From Sphaerotilus hippei (GTDB taxonomy: Bacteria; Pseudomonadota; Gammaproteobacteria; Burkholderiales; Burkholderiaceae_C): a stretch of DNA of 64,000 nucleotides. The stretch spans positions 105,075 to 169,074 of the forward strand of contig NZ_QJJS01000003.1 in the NCBI RefSeq assembly GCF_003201595.1. Reading direction: 5' to 3'. Position 1 is the first letter of the stretch, and each line of letters opens with the position of its first letter. Positions 9,280 to 27,181 of the stretch are shown here, piece by piece. Both the position numbers and the translations under genes were made by a program. The notes beneath the pieces are model-generated. The model made no database searches. It worked only from the letters and a program-made list of their open reading frames with translations, and was not told the origin of the DNA.

Positions 9280-10059
9280 ATGTACATCGATTCCCACTGC
9301 CACCTCAACTTCCCCGAACTGCAGGCCCGCCTGCCCGAGATCCTGGCCGACATGCAGACCGCCCGGGTCGACCGGGCCATCGTCATCTGCACCACGCTCG
9401 AGGAGTGGGAGCCGGTGCGTGACCTGGCCCGCGCGCACGCCAATCTGTGGTCCACGGTGGGGGTGCACCCCGACAACGAAGGGGTGCGGGAGCCGACCGT
9501 CGAGGACCTGGTCGAGCGGGGCCGCGAGGCCCGGGTGGTCGCCATCGGCGAGACCGGGCTGGACTACTACCGCCTGGGCGAGCGCAGCATCGCCGACATG
9601 GAGTGGCAGCGCGAGCGCCTGCGGGTGCATGTGCGCGCGGCCCGCCTCCTGGGCAAGCCGCTGGTGATCCACACCCGCAGCGCCAGCGCCGACACGCTGG
9701 CCATCCTGCGCGAGGAGGGGGCCGAGGCCGTCGGCGGTGTCTTCCACTGCTTCACCGAGACCGCCGAGGTCGCCGCCGCGGCGCTGGACATGGGCTTCCA
9801 CCTCTCGTTTTCCGGCATCCTGACCTTCCGCAACGCGGTCGACCTGAAGGCGGTGGCCGCCCAGGTGCCGCTCGAGCGCTGCCTGATCGAGACCGACAGC
9901 CCCTACCTGGCGCCGGCGCCGCACCGCGGCAAGACCAACACGCCCGCGCTGGTGCCGCTGGTGGCCGCCGAGCTGGCGCGCCTCAAGGGCCTGGATGTGC
10001 ACGAAGTCGCACGGGTGACCACGGCCAACTGCGAGCGCCTGTTCGGCCTGTCGGCCTGA
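9280..10059 (+). CDS. tatD: TatD family metal-dependent hydrolase (DNase)
   Basis: A 259-residue TIM-barrel hydrolase. The metal ligands are visible in order: DSHCHLNF near the N-terminus (HxH), GETGLDYYR (Glu), VIHTRSA, GVFHCFTE and IETDSPYLAP (Asp). TatD proteins are 3'-5' exonucleases implicated in DNA or RNA end processing. The start ATG at 9280 lies 14 bp after pilZ, and it appears to be the last gene of the mltG-tmk-holB-pilZ-tatD cluster. A strong inverted repeat follows the stop. Confidence 0.93.
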   Translation: MYIDSHCHLNFPELQARLPEILADMQTARVDRAIVICTTLEEWEPVRDLARAHANLWSTVGVHPDNEGVREPTVEDLVERGREARVVAIGETGLDYYRLGERSIADMEWQRERLRVHVRAARLLGKPLVIHTRSASADTLAILREEGAEAVGGVFHCFTETAEVAAAALDMGFHLSFSGILTFRNAVDLKAVAAQVPLERCLIETDSPYLAPAPHRGKTNTPALVPLVAAELARLKGLDVHEVARVTTANCERLFGLSA

Positions 10060-10068
10060 AGCCGACAC

Positions 10069-10095
10069 CCGGTGTCAGGCGCCGCCTGACACCGG
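10069..10095. terminator. Perfect 13-bp inverted repeat after tatD
   Basis: Arms CCGGTGTCAGGCG (10069-10081) and CGCCTGACACCGG (10083-10095) with one base between them. It starts 9 bp after the tatD stop, the right place for a terminator, but has no T tract. It contains two of the five TGTCAG/CTGACA hexamers in this interval, so it may be an operator instead. Confidence 0.5.
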
Positions 10096-10187
10096 CGGGC
10101 GCAGGCAAGTCGATGATTCGTATCGACTTCATTTCGCCTTCGTGTCTGCCCGGGAGGGCGCGCCGGGGTCTGGCAGGGGGTCTGGCG

Positions 10188-10225
10188 CTGACAGTGTGTC
10201 AGACAAAATCTGACAGCTTTTTCCG
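10188..10225 (+). promoter_or_regulatory. Overlapping CTGACA/TGTCAG hairpins followed by a T-rich run (attenuator or operator)
   Basis: Hexamers CTGACA (10188), TGTCAG (10197) and CTGACA (10210) can pair in two exclusive ways. One is CTGACA-gtg-TGTCAG. The other is TGTCAGA-caaaa-TCTGACA (10197-10215), which is followed at once by GCTTTTT. The second looks like a short intrinsic terminator and the first could prevent it. Alternatively the hexamers are protein-binding half sites. The next gene starts at 10303. Confidence 0.4.
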
Positions 10226-10302
10226 TTTCAGGCCCACTTCAGTTTCTGGCAGGCGGCTCCTACAGTGCGTCCATCGACAACAAGGACACACGGAGCAGCA
10301 CC

Positions 10303-10527
10303 ATGAAAACCCAGCAGATCACCAACCCTTTTGCACTGATGATGGACCCGCAGGCCGTGCTGTTCGCGGTGGAGCACTCCGATCGCCTGCAGCGCCTGAA
10401 GCGACGTGTCTGCCGCCCGCTCGACAAGCCGATGATCCCGCACGCGCTCAGCGAGATCGAGGCGTTCGACCAGGGCATCGACGAAGAGGTCGGCCAGACC
10501 GTCTACGGCGACACGCTGGCGTCCTGA
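10303..10527 (+). CDS. Small conserved-looking hypothetical protein (74 aa)
   Basis: A 74-residue ORF ([20 protein letters not shown] at the N-terminus) that I do not recognise. Support for it being real: ordinary codon use, an AAGGA-like stretch some 20 bp upstream and a GGAGC closer in, a defined leader with repeated hexamers, and no competing gene on either strand. The sequence is charged, with a basic central patch ([13 protein letters not shown]) and an acidic C-terminal half; there is no signal peptide or membrane segment. A small cytosolic regulator or adaptor is possible but unsupported. Confidence 0.6.
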   Translation: MKTQQITNPFALMMDPQAVLFAVEHSDRLQRLKRRVCRPLDKPMIPHALSEIEAFDQGIDEEVGQTVYGDTLAS

Positions 10528-10729
10528 TCACCGGATCTCGCGGCCGCGCGCGTTCGCCCCGCGCCAGCTGCGCATCGTCCTGACTTGCCCCGCCCGGATC
10601 ACCGCCAGCCGTGAAGACGCCGGCTGCGCCCGCGGGGGGATTGCGTGCATCGGCCCCGGCCCCGTGCGTCCAGGCATGGAAGAATGCCGGCGTTCACCCC
10701 GCTGCTGGGGGATGCGGAGACCACACCCG

Positions 10730-11263
10730 ATGACGATCAGGACCTTGCTGAAGATGGGCGACCCCCGGCTGCTGCTGCAGGCCCGGCCGGTGCAGCGCTT
10801 CGCCACCGACGAGTTGCGCGCCCTGATCACCGACATGGAAGACACGATGGCCGCCGCCGCGGGCGCCGGCCTGGCCGCGCCGCAGATCGGGGTGGATCTG
10901 GCCGTGGTGATCTTCGGTGGCGGGACGAGCGCCCGTTACCCCGACGCGCCGCTGGTGCCACGCACCGTACTGATCAACCCGCGCATCGAGCCGCTGTCCG
11001 ACGCGCAGGAGGACGGCTGGGAAGGCTGCCTGTCCGTGCCCGGCCTGCGTGGTGTCGTGCCGCGCTGGCGGCACATCCGCTACCAGGGGTTCGACGAGCA
11101 GGGCCGGCCCGTCGACCGGGAGGCCGAAGGCTTCCACGCCCGGGTGGTGCAGCACGAGTGTGACCACCTGCAGGGAGTGCTCTACCCGATGCGGGTGCGC
11201 GACTTCAGCCGCTTCGGCTACACCGACGTGCTGTTCCCCGGCCTGGACGACGCGGACGACTGA
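10730..11263 (+). CDS. def: Peptide deformylase
   Basis: A 177-residue metalloenzyme that removes the formyl group from the N-terminal Met of new proteins. All three family motifs are present: GAGLAAPQ at residues 45-52, EGCLSVP with metal ligand Cys100, and QHECDH with His142 and His146. It carries a short acidic C-terminal tail (GLDDADD). I took the ATG at 10730 because [14 protein letters not shown] is the normal opening of the family; an upstream in-frame ATG at 10664 would add 22 unrelated residues. It stands alone, not next to fmt, so it may be a second deformylase. Confidence 0.95.
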   Translation: MTIRTLLKMGDPRLLLQARPVQRFATDELRALITDMEDTMAAAAGAGLAAPQIGVDLAVVIFGGGTSARYPDAPLVPRTVLINPRIEPLSDAQEDGWEGCLSVPGLRGVVPRWRHIRYQGFDEQGRPVDREAEGFHARVVQHECDHLQGVLYPMRVRDFSRFGYTDVLFPGLDDADD

Positions 11264-11451
11264 GTCCCGCGTCCCGCACCTGCGCGGGCCCGATCCGGTC
11301 CGGCCTCCCCATCGGTCTCGCCGCCGCGGGTGGCAGGCGCCTGCGGCCCTGCCGTCGCGGCCACCGGCCGTGCTGACCCGGCACGGACACACGCAAGCCC
11401 TACACTTCGCCCTTCGATTTTTTCCGTCCCTCTTTTCCCGGAGCCGCCGCG

Positions 11452-13710
11452 ATGCAGCGCTTTCATTTCCCCATCGTCATCATCGACGAGGACTTCCGCT
11501 CGGAGAACACCTCCGGCCTGGGCATCCGCGCACTCGCACAGGCCATCGAGAAAGAGGGCTTCGAGGTGCTGGGGGCGACCAGCTACGGCGACCTGAGCCA
11601 GTTCGCCCAGCAGCAGAGCCGCGCCGGCGCCTTCATCCTGTCGATCGACGACGAGGAGTTCACGCCCGGCCCCGAGCTCGACCCGGCGGTGCTGAACCTG
11701 CGCAAGTTCATCGAGGAGATCCGCTTCCGCAACACGGACATCCCGATCTACATCTACGGCGAGACGCGCACCTCGCAGCACATCCCCAACGACATCCTGC
11801 GCGAGCTGCACGGCTTCATCCACATGTTCGAGGACACGCCGGAGTTCGTGGCGCGCCACATCATCCGCGAGTCCAAGAGCTACCTCGACGGGCTGGCGCC
11901 GCCGTTCTTCAAGGAGCTGATGGACTATGCGCAGGACGGCTCCTACAGCTGGCACTGCCCGGGCCACTCCGGCGGCGTCGCGTTCCTGAAGAGCCCGGTG
12001 GGCCAGATGTTCCACCAGTTCTTCGGCGAGAACATGCTGCGCGCGGACGTCTGCAATGCCGTGGAAGAACTCGGCCAGCTGCTCGACCACACCGGCCCGG
12101 TGGCGCAGAGCGAGCGCAACGCCGCGCGCATCTTCAACGCCGACCACTGCTTCTTCGTCACCAACGGCACGTCCACGTCCAACAAGATGGTCTGGCACCA
12201 CACGGTGGCGCCGGGCGACGTGGTGGTGGTCGACCGCAACTGCCACAAGTCCATCCTGCACGCGATCATCATGACCGGGGCCATCCCGGTGTTCATGACG
12301 CCCACGCGCAACCACTACGGCATCATCGGCCCGATCCCGCAGAGCGAGTTCAGCCGCGAGGCCATCGAGGCCAAGATCGCGCGCAACCCGCTGCTCGCCG
12401 GCGTCGACCCCGCGACGGTCAAGCCGCGCATCATGACGCTGACGCAGAGCACCTACGACGGCGTGCTCTACAACACCGAGACGATCAAGGGCATGCTCGA
12501 CGGCTGGATCGACACGCTGCACTTCGACGAGGCGTGGCTGCCGCACGCGGCCTTCCACAGCTTCTACGGCAGCTACCACGCGATGGGCAAGAACCGCTCG
12601 CGGCCGAAGGAGGCGCTGGTCTATGCCACGCAGTCGACCCACAAGCTGCTGGCCGGCCTGAGCCAGGCCTCGCAGGTGCTGGTGCAGGACGCGCAGAACC
12701 AGAAGCTCGACCGCCACCTCTTCAACGAGGCCTACCTGATGCACAGCTCCACCAGCCCGCAGTACGCGATCATCGCCTCGTGCGATGTCGCCGCGGCGAT
12801 GATGGAGCCCCCGGGCGGCACCGCGCTGGTCGAGGAAAGCATCAAGGAGGCGCTCGACTTCCGCCGCGCGATGCGCAAGGTCGAGGACGAGTTCGGCCTG
12901 GACTGGTGGTTCAAGGTCTGGGGCCCCGAGGCGCTGGTCAGCGAGGGCATGGGCCGCGCGGACGGCTGGATCCTCGAGGCCAACGAGACCTGGCACGGCT
13001 TCGGCGACCTGGCGCCGGGCTTCAACATGCTCGACCCGATCAAGTCGACCATCATCACGCCCGGCCTGAACATGTCGGGGGCCTTCGACAAGACCGGCAT
13101 CCCGGCGTCCATCGTCACCAAGTTCCTGGCCGAGCATGGCGTGGTGGTCGAGAAGACCGGCCTCTACAGCTTCTTCATCATGTTCACCATCGGCATCACC
13201 AAGGGCCGCTGGAACACGATGCTGACCGCGCTGCAGCAGTTCAAGGACGACTACGATCGCAACCAGCCGATCTGGCGCGTGCTGCCGGAGTTCGCGGCCA
13301 AGTACCCGGTCTACGAGCGCATGGGGCTGCGTGACCTGTGCCAGTCCATCCACGAGGCCTACGCCGAGGGCGACATCGCCCGCCTGACTACCGACGTCTA
13401 CCTGTCGGACCTGCAGCCGGCGATGAAGCCCAGCGACGCCTACGCCTACATCGCCCACCGCAAGACCGAGCGCGTGGAGATCGACCAGCTCGAGGGGCGC
13501 ATCACCACCTCGCTGCTGACGCCGTATCCGCCGGGCATCCCGCTGCTGATCCCGGGCGAGGTGTTCAACAAGCGCATCTGCGACTACCTGCGCTTCACCC
13601 GCCAGTTCAACGAGCGTTTCCCGGGCTTCCACACCGACGTGCACGGCCTGGTCGAGGAGGACCTGGGCAACGGCCGGCACCGCTACTACGTGGACTGCGT
13701 CAAGCAGTGA
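11452..13710 (+). CDS. Inducible-type Orn/Lys/Arg decarboxylase (probably arginine decarboxylase)
   Basis: A 752-residue PLP enzyme of the large bacterial ornithine/lysine/arginine decarboxylase family. The order is an N-terminal wing (flavodoxin-like) domain of about 130 residues, the PLP core with HCPGHSGG, HFDEAW and STHKLLAGLSQASQ (PLP lysine at residue 398), then a C-terminal domain ending in YPPGIPLLIPGE. Length and motifs match AdiA/CadA/SpeF, whose reactions make agmatine, cadaverine or putrescine while consuming a proton. Substrate choice cannot be fixed by eye. A ureohydrolase gene at 53880-54821 would be a logical partner if the product were agmatine. A clear terminator follows. 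Confidence 0.9.
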   Translation: MQRFHFPIVIIDEDFRSENTSGLGIRALAQAIEKEGFEVLGATSYGDLSQFAQQQSRAGAFILSIDDEEFTPGPELDPAVLNLRKFIEEIRFRNTDIPIYIYGETRTSQHIPNDILRELHGFIHMFEDTPEFVARHIIRESKSYLDGLAPPFFKELMDYAQDGSYSWHCPGHSGGVAFLKSPVGQMFHQFFGENMLRADVCNAVEELGQLLDHTGPVAQSERNAARIFNADHCFFVTNGTSTSNKMVWHHTVAPGDVVVVDRNCHKSILHAIIMTGAIPVFMTPTRNHYGIIGPIPQSEFSREAIEAKIARNPLLAGVDPATVKPRIMTLTQSTYDGVLYNTETIKGMLDGWIDTLHFDEAWLPHAAFHSFYGSYHAMGKNRSRPKEALVYATQSTHKLLAGLSQASQVLVQDAQNQKLDRHLFNEAYLMHSSTSPQYAIIASCDVAAAMMEPPGGTALVEESIKEALDFRRAMRKVEDEFGLDWWFKVWGPEALVSEGMGRADGWILEANETWHGFGDLAPGFNMLDPIKSTIITPGLNMSGAFDKTGIPASIVTKFLAEHGVVVEKTGLYSFFIMFTIGITKGRWNTMLTALQQFKDDYDRNQPIWRVLPEFAAKYPVYERMGLRDLCQSIHEAYAEGDIARLTTDVYLSDLQPAMKPSDAYAYIAHRKTERVEIDQLEGRITTSLLTPYPPGIPLLIPGEVFNKRICDYLRFTRQFNERFPGFHTDVHGLVEEDLGNGRHRYYVDCVKQ

Positions 13711-13747
13711 CACCCGCCCGCAGGCCCCGACCGGGCCGATGAGCCGG

Positions 13748-13773
13748 CGCCCCTCCATCGAGGGGCGTTTTTG
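13748..13773 (+). terminator. Rho-independent terminator after the decarboxylase gene
   Basis: Arms CGCCCCTC (13748-13755) and GAGGGGCG (13760-13767) with loop CATC, followed by TTTTTG. A textbook intrinsic terminator 37 bp after the stop codon. It separates the decarboxylase from the glycogen locus. Confidence 0.9.
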
Positions 13774-13822
13774 TTTCAGGCTGGCGCGCCGGATGACGGA
13801 TTCGGTCAGGTTACATGGCACT

Positions 13823-13845
13823 ATCCGTTCAAACTGGAAACGGAT
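13823..13845. promoter_or_regulatory. 23-bp palindrome before the glycogen locus (putative operator)
   Basis: ATCCGTT (13823-13829), 9 bp, AACGGAT (13839-13845). The site ends 5 bp before the start codon of the alpha-glucosidase gene, so a bound protein would block initiation or translation of the whole locus. Size and placement resemble LacI-family sugar operators, but no regulator gene is adjacent. Confidence 0.4.
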
Positions 13846-13850
13846 GGCGC

Positions 13851-15530
13851 ATGCAGCAGACGAAGGACTGGTGGCGGGGGGCGGTGATCTACCAGATCTA
13901 TCCGCGCAGTTTCATGGACAGCAACGGTGACGGCATCGGCGACCTGCCGGGCATCACCGCCCGGCTGGAGCATGTGGCCTCGCTCGGGGTGGACGCGATC
14001 TGGATCTCGCCCTTCTTCCGCAGTCCGATGAAGGACTTCGGCTACGACGTCTCCGATTACCGCGACGTCGATCCGATCTTCGGCACGCTGGCCGACTTCG
14101 ACCAGCTGCTGGCGCGGGCGCACCAGCTGGGCCTGCGCATCCTGATCGACCAGGTGCTGTCGCACACCTCGGACCAGCACGCCTGGTTCCAGCAGAGCCG
14201 GCTCAGCCGCGACAACCCCAGGAGCGACTGGTACGTCTGGGCCGATGCCCGGCCGGACGGCACGCCGCCCAACAACTGGCTGAGCGTCTTCGGCGGCTCG
14301 GCCTGGCAGTGGGACGCACGCCGGCGCCAGTACTACCTGCACAGCTTCCTGGCGAGCCAGCCCGACCTGAACTTCCACTGCCCGGCCGTGCAGGAGGCGC
14401 TGCTCGGCGAGGTGCGCTTCTGGTGCGAGAAGGGCGTCGACGGCTTCCGCTTCGATGCCTGCAACCACCAGGTGCACGACGCGCTGCTGCGTGACAACCC
14501 GCCGGTCGACGCCAGCGACGGCCCGGTCAGCACCGTGCAGGCCGACAACCCCTACGCGATGCAGCGCCACCTGCACGACAAGAGCCAGCCGGAGAACCTG
14601 CTCTTCCTCGAGCGGGTGCGCGCGGTGCTCGACGAGTTCGGCGCCAGCAGCATCGGCGAGGTCGGCGACGAGCAGGCGCCGCCGCTGATGGCGCTCTACA
14701 CCGAGGCCGGCCGGCGCCTGCACATGGCCTACAGCTTCAGCCTGCTGACCCGCGACGGCTCGGCCGCCCATGTGCGCCGCGAGGTCGGCACGCTCGAGCG
14801 CGAGATCGCGCGGACCGGCGGCTGGGGCTGCTGGGCGCTGTCCAACCACGACGTGCCGCGCATCGCCACCCGCTGGTCGGCCGACGGCACGCTCGACGCC
14901 CGCCGCAGCCGGCTGCTGCTGGCCATGCTGCTGGGCCTGCGCGGCAGCGTCTGCCTCTACCAGGGCGAGGAGCTCGGCCTGCCGGAGGCGCAGGTGCCCT
15001 ACGAGCTGCTGCAGGATCCCTACGGCCTGGCCTTCTGGCCCGAGTTCAAGGGCCGCGACGGCTGCCGCACGCCGATGCCCTGGCAGGCGGATGCCGCACA
15101 GGCGGGCTTCACCACCGGCCGGCCCTGGCTGCCGGTGAGTGCGGCGCACCAGGCGCTGGCCGTCGACCTGCAGGAGGCCGATCCCGACTCGATGCTGCAG
15201 GCCAGCCGCGCGCTGCTGGCCTGGCGACGCAGCCGCCCGGAACTGGTGGGCGGGGCGATGCAGCTGGTCGACCTGCCCGAGCCGCTGCTCGCGCTGGAGC
15301 GCTCGGTGCCCCCAGACCAGGACGGCGGCCGGTGCTGGCTGGTGTTCAACCTGGGCGACGAGGCGCGGCAGGTCGCGCTGCCGGCGCCGTGGGCCGGCGA
15401 GATCGCCGCCGGTCTGCAGGTCGCGCCGATCTGGCCGGCCGGATGGCCTGAAGCGCAGCAGGGCTGCTGCGACGGCAGCACACTGACGCTGCCACCTCTT
15501 GGTGCCTGGCTGGTCACGGTACGCATGTGA
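13851..15530 (+). CDS. GH13 alpha-glucosidase (maltase / oligo-1,6-glucosidase type)
   Basis: A 559-residue cytosolic glycoside hydrolase of family 13. The N-terminus WWRGAVIYQIYPRSFMDSNG is the classic start of alpha-glucosidases. Catalytic residues: nucleophile Asp202 (DGFRFDA), acid/base Glu270 (SIGEVGD) and Asp334 (NHDVPR). The likely job is releasing glucose from maltose or short malto-oligosaccharides made by glycogen breakdown. The ATG at 13851 (MQQTKDWWRG) is preferred over one at 13815, as the intervening segment overlaps a palindrome and lacks family sequence. It is first of seven same-strand glycogen genes. Confidence 0.88.
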   Translation: MQQTKDWWRGAVIYQIYPRSFMDSNGDGIGDLPGITARLEHVASLGVDAIWISPFFRSPMKDFGYDVSDYRDVDPIFGTLADFDQLLARAHQLGLRILIDQVLSHTSDQHAWFQQSRLSRDNPRSDWYVWADARPDGTPPNNWLSVFGGSAWQWDARRRQYYLHSFLASQPDLNFHCPAVQEALLGEVRFWCEKGVDGFRFDACNHQVHDALLRDNPPVDASDGPVSTVQADNPYAMQRHLHDKSQPENLLFLERVRAVLDEFGASSIGEVGDEQAPPLMALYTEAGRRLHMAYSFSLLTRDGSAAHVRREVGTLEREIARTGGWGCWALSNHDVPRIATRWSADGTLDARRSRLLLAMLLGLRGSVCLYQGEELGLPEAQVPYELLQDPYGLAFWPEFKGRDGCRTPMPWQADAAQAGFTTGRPWLPVSAAHQALAVDLQEADPDSMLQASRALLAWRRSRPELVGGAMQLVDLPEPLLALERSVPPDQDGGRCWLVFNLGDEARQVALPAPWAGEIAAGLQVAPIWPAGWPEAQQGCCDGSTLTLPPLGAWLVTVRM

Positions 15531-15570
15531 AAATGACAATGGGTCCTGGTGGGCCCATGGATGGATGTAG

Positions 15571-17861
15571 ATGGCTACCCAGCGCGATTCAGATTCCGCC
15601 GCTTCTCCGGCAACCCGGCCCCCCGTGGTCCATCCCGCCCATGCCACGAGGGCCTGGCTGGACCAGGCGGTGCTGCGTGCGCTGCAGTCCGCGCGCCATG
15701 GCGACGCGTTCGCCGTGCTCGGCCTGCAGCGCCTCGTGGCCACCGAGGAGCTCGCCGGCCTGGCGCAGCTGAGGGCGCTGCGCTGTTTCCTGCCCGGCGT
15801 GGTGTCGGTGGCCCTGGTCGCGGTCGACGGCACCTGGCTGGCCGACCTGCAGCGCCAGCCCGACAGCGACCTGTTCGTGCTGGTGCTGTCGGACGTGCCC
15901 GACGGCTTCGAGTACCGCCTGGCCATCGACTGGGGCGCGGGCCGGACCGCCCCGACGCTGGACCCCTACAGCTGCGCACCGCTGCTCCTCGAGATGGACG
16001 TCTGGCTGCTGGCCCAGGGCACGCACCACCGGCCCTACGAGTGGCTGGGGGCGCACCTGGTGCGGGTGCAGGGCGTCGATGGCACCCGCTTCGCCGTCTG
16101 GGCGCCGCAGGCCCAGCGGGTGTCGGTGGTGGGCGACTTCAACCAGTGGGACGGCCGGCGCCACCCGATGCGCCTGCGCCACGAGTGTGGCGTCTGGGAG
16201 ATCTTCCTGCCGCAGGTGGGCGAGGGCGACACCTACCAGTTCGAGGTGCTGGGCTGCGACGACCAGGTCCACCTGAAGTCCGATCCGTTCGCCTTCCGCG
16301 CCCAGCTGCGACCGCAGCGGGCCTCGGTGGTGCAGCGCCTGCTGCCCGGCCTGGCCAGCAGCGAGCAGCGCCGCGCGGCCAATGCGCTCGATGCACCGGT
16401 CAGCATCTACGAGGTCCACCTGGGCTCGTGGCGGCGTTCGCCCGACGGCGCCTGGCTGGGTTACCGCGAGCTGGCCCGCCAGCTGGTGGCCTATGCGGTC
16501 GACATGGGCTTCACCCACCTCGAGCTGCTGCCGCTGCACGAGTACCCGTTCGACGGCTCCTGGGGCTACCAGCCGGTCGGCCTGTACGCGCCGACCTCGC
16601 GCTTCGGCAACCCGTGGGAGTTCCGTGCCCTGGTCGAGGCCGCGCATGCCGCCGGCCTGGGCGTGATCCTCGACTGGGTGCCGGCCCATTTCCCCAGCGA
16701 CGAGCATGGCCTGGCCCGCTTCGACGGCAGCCACCTCTACGAGCACGCCGATCCGCGCGAAGGTTTCCACCAGGACTGGAACACGCTGATCTACAACTAC
16801 GGCCGCTCCGAGGTGCGCAACTACCTGGTGGGCAATGCGCTGTACTGGATCGAGCGCTTCGGCATCGACGGCCTGCGCGTGGACGCGGTGGCCTCGATGC
16901 TCTACCGCGACTACAGCCGCGAGCACGGCCAGTGGATCCCGAACCGCCATGGCGGGCGCGAGAACCTCGAGGCCATCGAGTTCCTGCGCCGCATGAACCA
17001 TGTCGTGGGCGTGCAGCGCCCCGAGGCGATCACGGTGGCCGAGGAGTCGACCTCCTTCCCGCTGGTGTCGCGTCCGCCCACCCCCGACCTGCAGGCCGGC
17101 GGCCTGGGCTTCCACTACAAGTGGAACATGGGCTGGATGAACGACACGCTGGCCTATTTCGCCCGTGACCCGGTGTTCCGCCAGCACCACCACGACCAGA
17201 TCCGCTTCTCGCTGATGTATGCGTTCAGCGAGAACTTCGTGCTGCCGCTCTCGCACGACGAGGTGGTGCACGGCAAGGGTTCGCTGATCCGCAAGATGCC
17301 CGGCGACGACTGGCAGAAGTTCGCCAACCTGCGGGCGATGTACGGCCTGATGTGGGCCCACCCGGGCAAGAAGCTGCTCTTCATGGGCTGCGAGTTCGCC
17401 CAGTGGGACGAGTGGAACGCCGACGCCAGCCTGCACTGGCACCTGCTCGAGCAGGCGCCGCACGCGGGCATCCAGCGCCTGGTGCGCGCGCTCAACCACC
17501 TGATGCGGCGCACGCCCGCGCTGCACGAGCTCGACACCCAGCCCGCCGGCTTCGAGTGGATCAGCCACGACGATGCCGAGCACTCCGTGCTGGTGTTCCA
17601 GCGCCGCGACCGGCAGGGCCGGGCGGTGGTGGTGGTATGCAACCTGACGCCGGTGGTGCGCCACGGCTGGCGCATCGGCGTGCCCGACGAGGGCGCCTGG
17701 AGCGAGGCGATCAACACCGATGCCGCCGAGTTCGGCGGCAGCGACGTGCGCAACGGCACGCTCGACAGCGAGGCGCTGAGCTGGCATGGCCAGCCGCACT
17801 CGATCGTCATGACGCTGCCCCCGCTGGCCACGGTGGTGCTGGCCCTGGGTGATGGTGCACC

Positions 17862-17865
<4 letters not shown>
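15571..17865 (+). CDS. glgB: 1,4-alpha-glucan branching enzyme
   Basis: A 764-residue enzyme that introduces alpha-1,6 branches into glycogen. It has an N1 domain, a CBM48 domain (YEWLGAH...[10 protein letters not shown]), then the GH13 barrel with nucleophile Asp438 ([10 protein letters not shown]), acid/base Glu491 (TVAEEST) and Asp563 ([11 protein letters not shown]), and a C-terminal beta domain. Length is that of two-N-domain (N1-N2) branching enzymes. It starts 40 bp after the alpha-glucosidase stop and ends with an ATGA overlap with glgX, so these are one operon. Confidence 0.96.
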
Positions 17866-21741
<3,876 letters not shown>

Positions 21742-21782
21742 TTTCCCGCCGCACGCCGACAACATCCGAAAAAGGAGACCTC

Positions 21783-23057
<1,275 letters not shown>

Positions 23058-23071
23058 TGAAGGATTGAACG

Positions 23072-24523
<1,452 letters not shown>

Positions 24524-24526
<3 letters not shown>

Positions 24527-24538
24527 GCTGAGCTGAGC
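24524..24538. repeat. Three tandem TGAGC units at the glgA stop codon
   Basis: TGAGC occurs three times in a row starting with the TGA stop of glgA. Slippage here would not alter the stop, as the first unit always provides it. Probably of no functional weight. Confidence 0.8.
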
Positions 24539-24593
24539 GCACGCCCGGCCCGATCTCCCTCACCACACGACCCCACACCTGAGCCGAAGACCC

Positions 24594-27086
<2,493 letters not shown>

Positions 27087-27181
27087 CCCGGCGAGTCGCT
27101 GCCCGCGCAGAATCCCGGTCGGCGCCGCGGCTGCAGATCGGGGTTCGGATGAAGGTGACGAAGGTCATTCGTGGAGGGGCG

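Noticed and set aside
11218..13821. Open frame of 867 codons on the minus strand opposite the decarboxylase
   Set aside because: Shadow frame; the plus strand codes for an intact PLP enzyme with its terminator, and the minus translation is repetitive Val/Leu/Arg/Asp.
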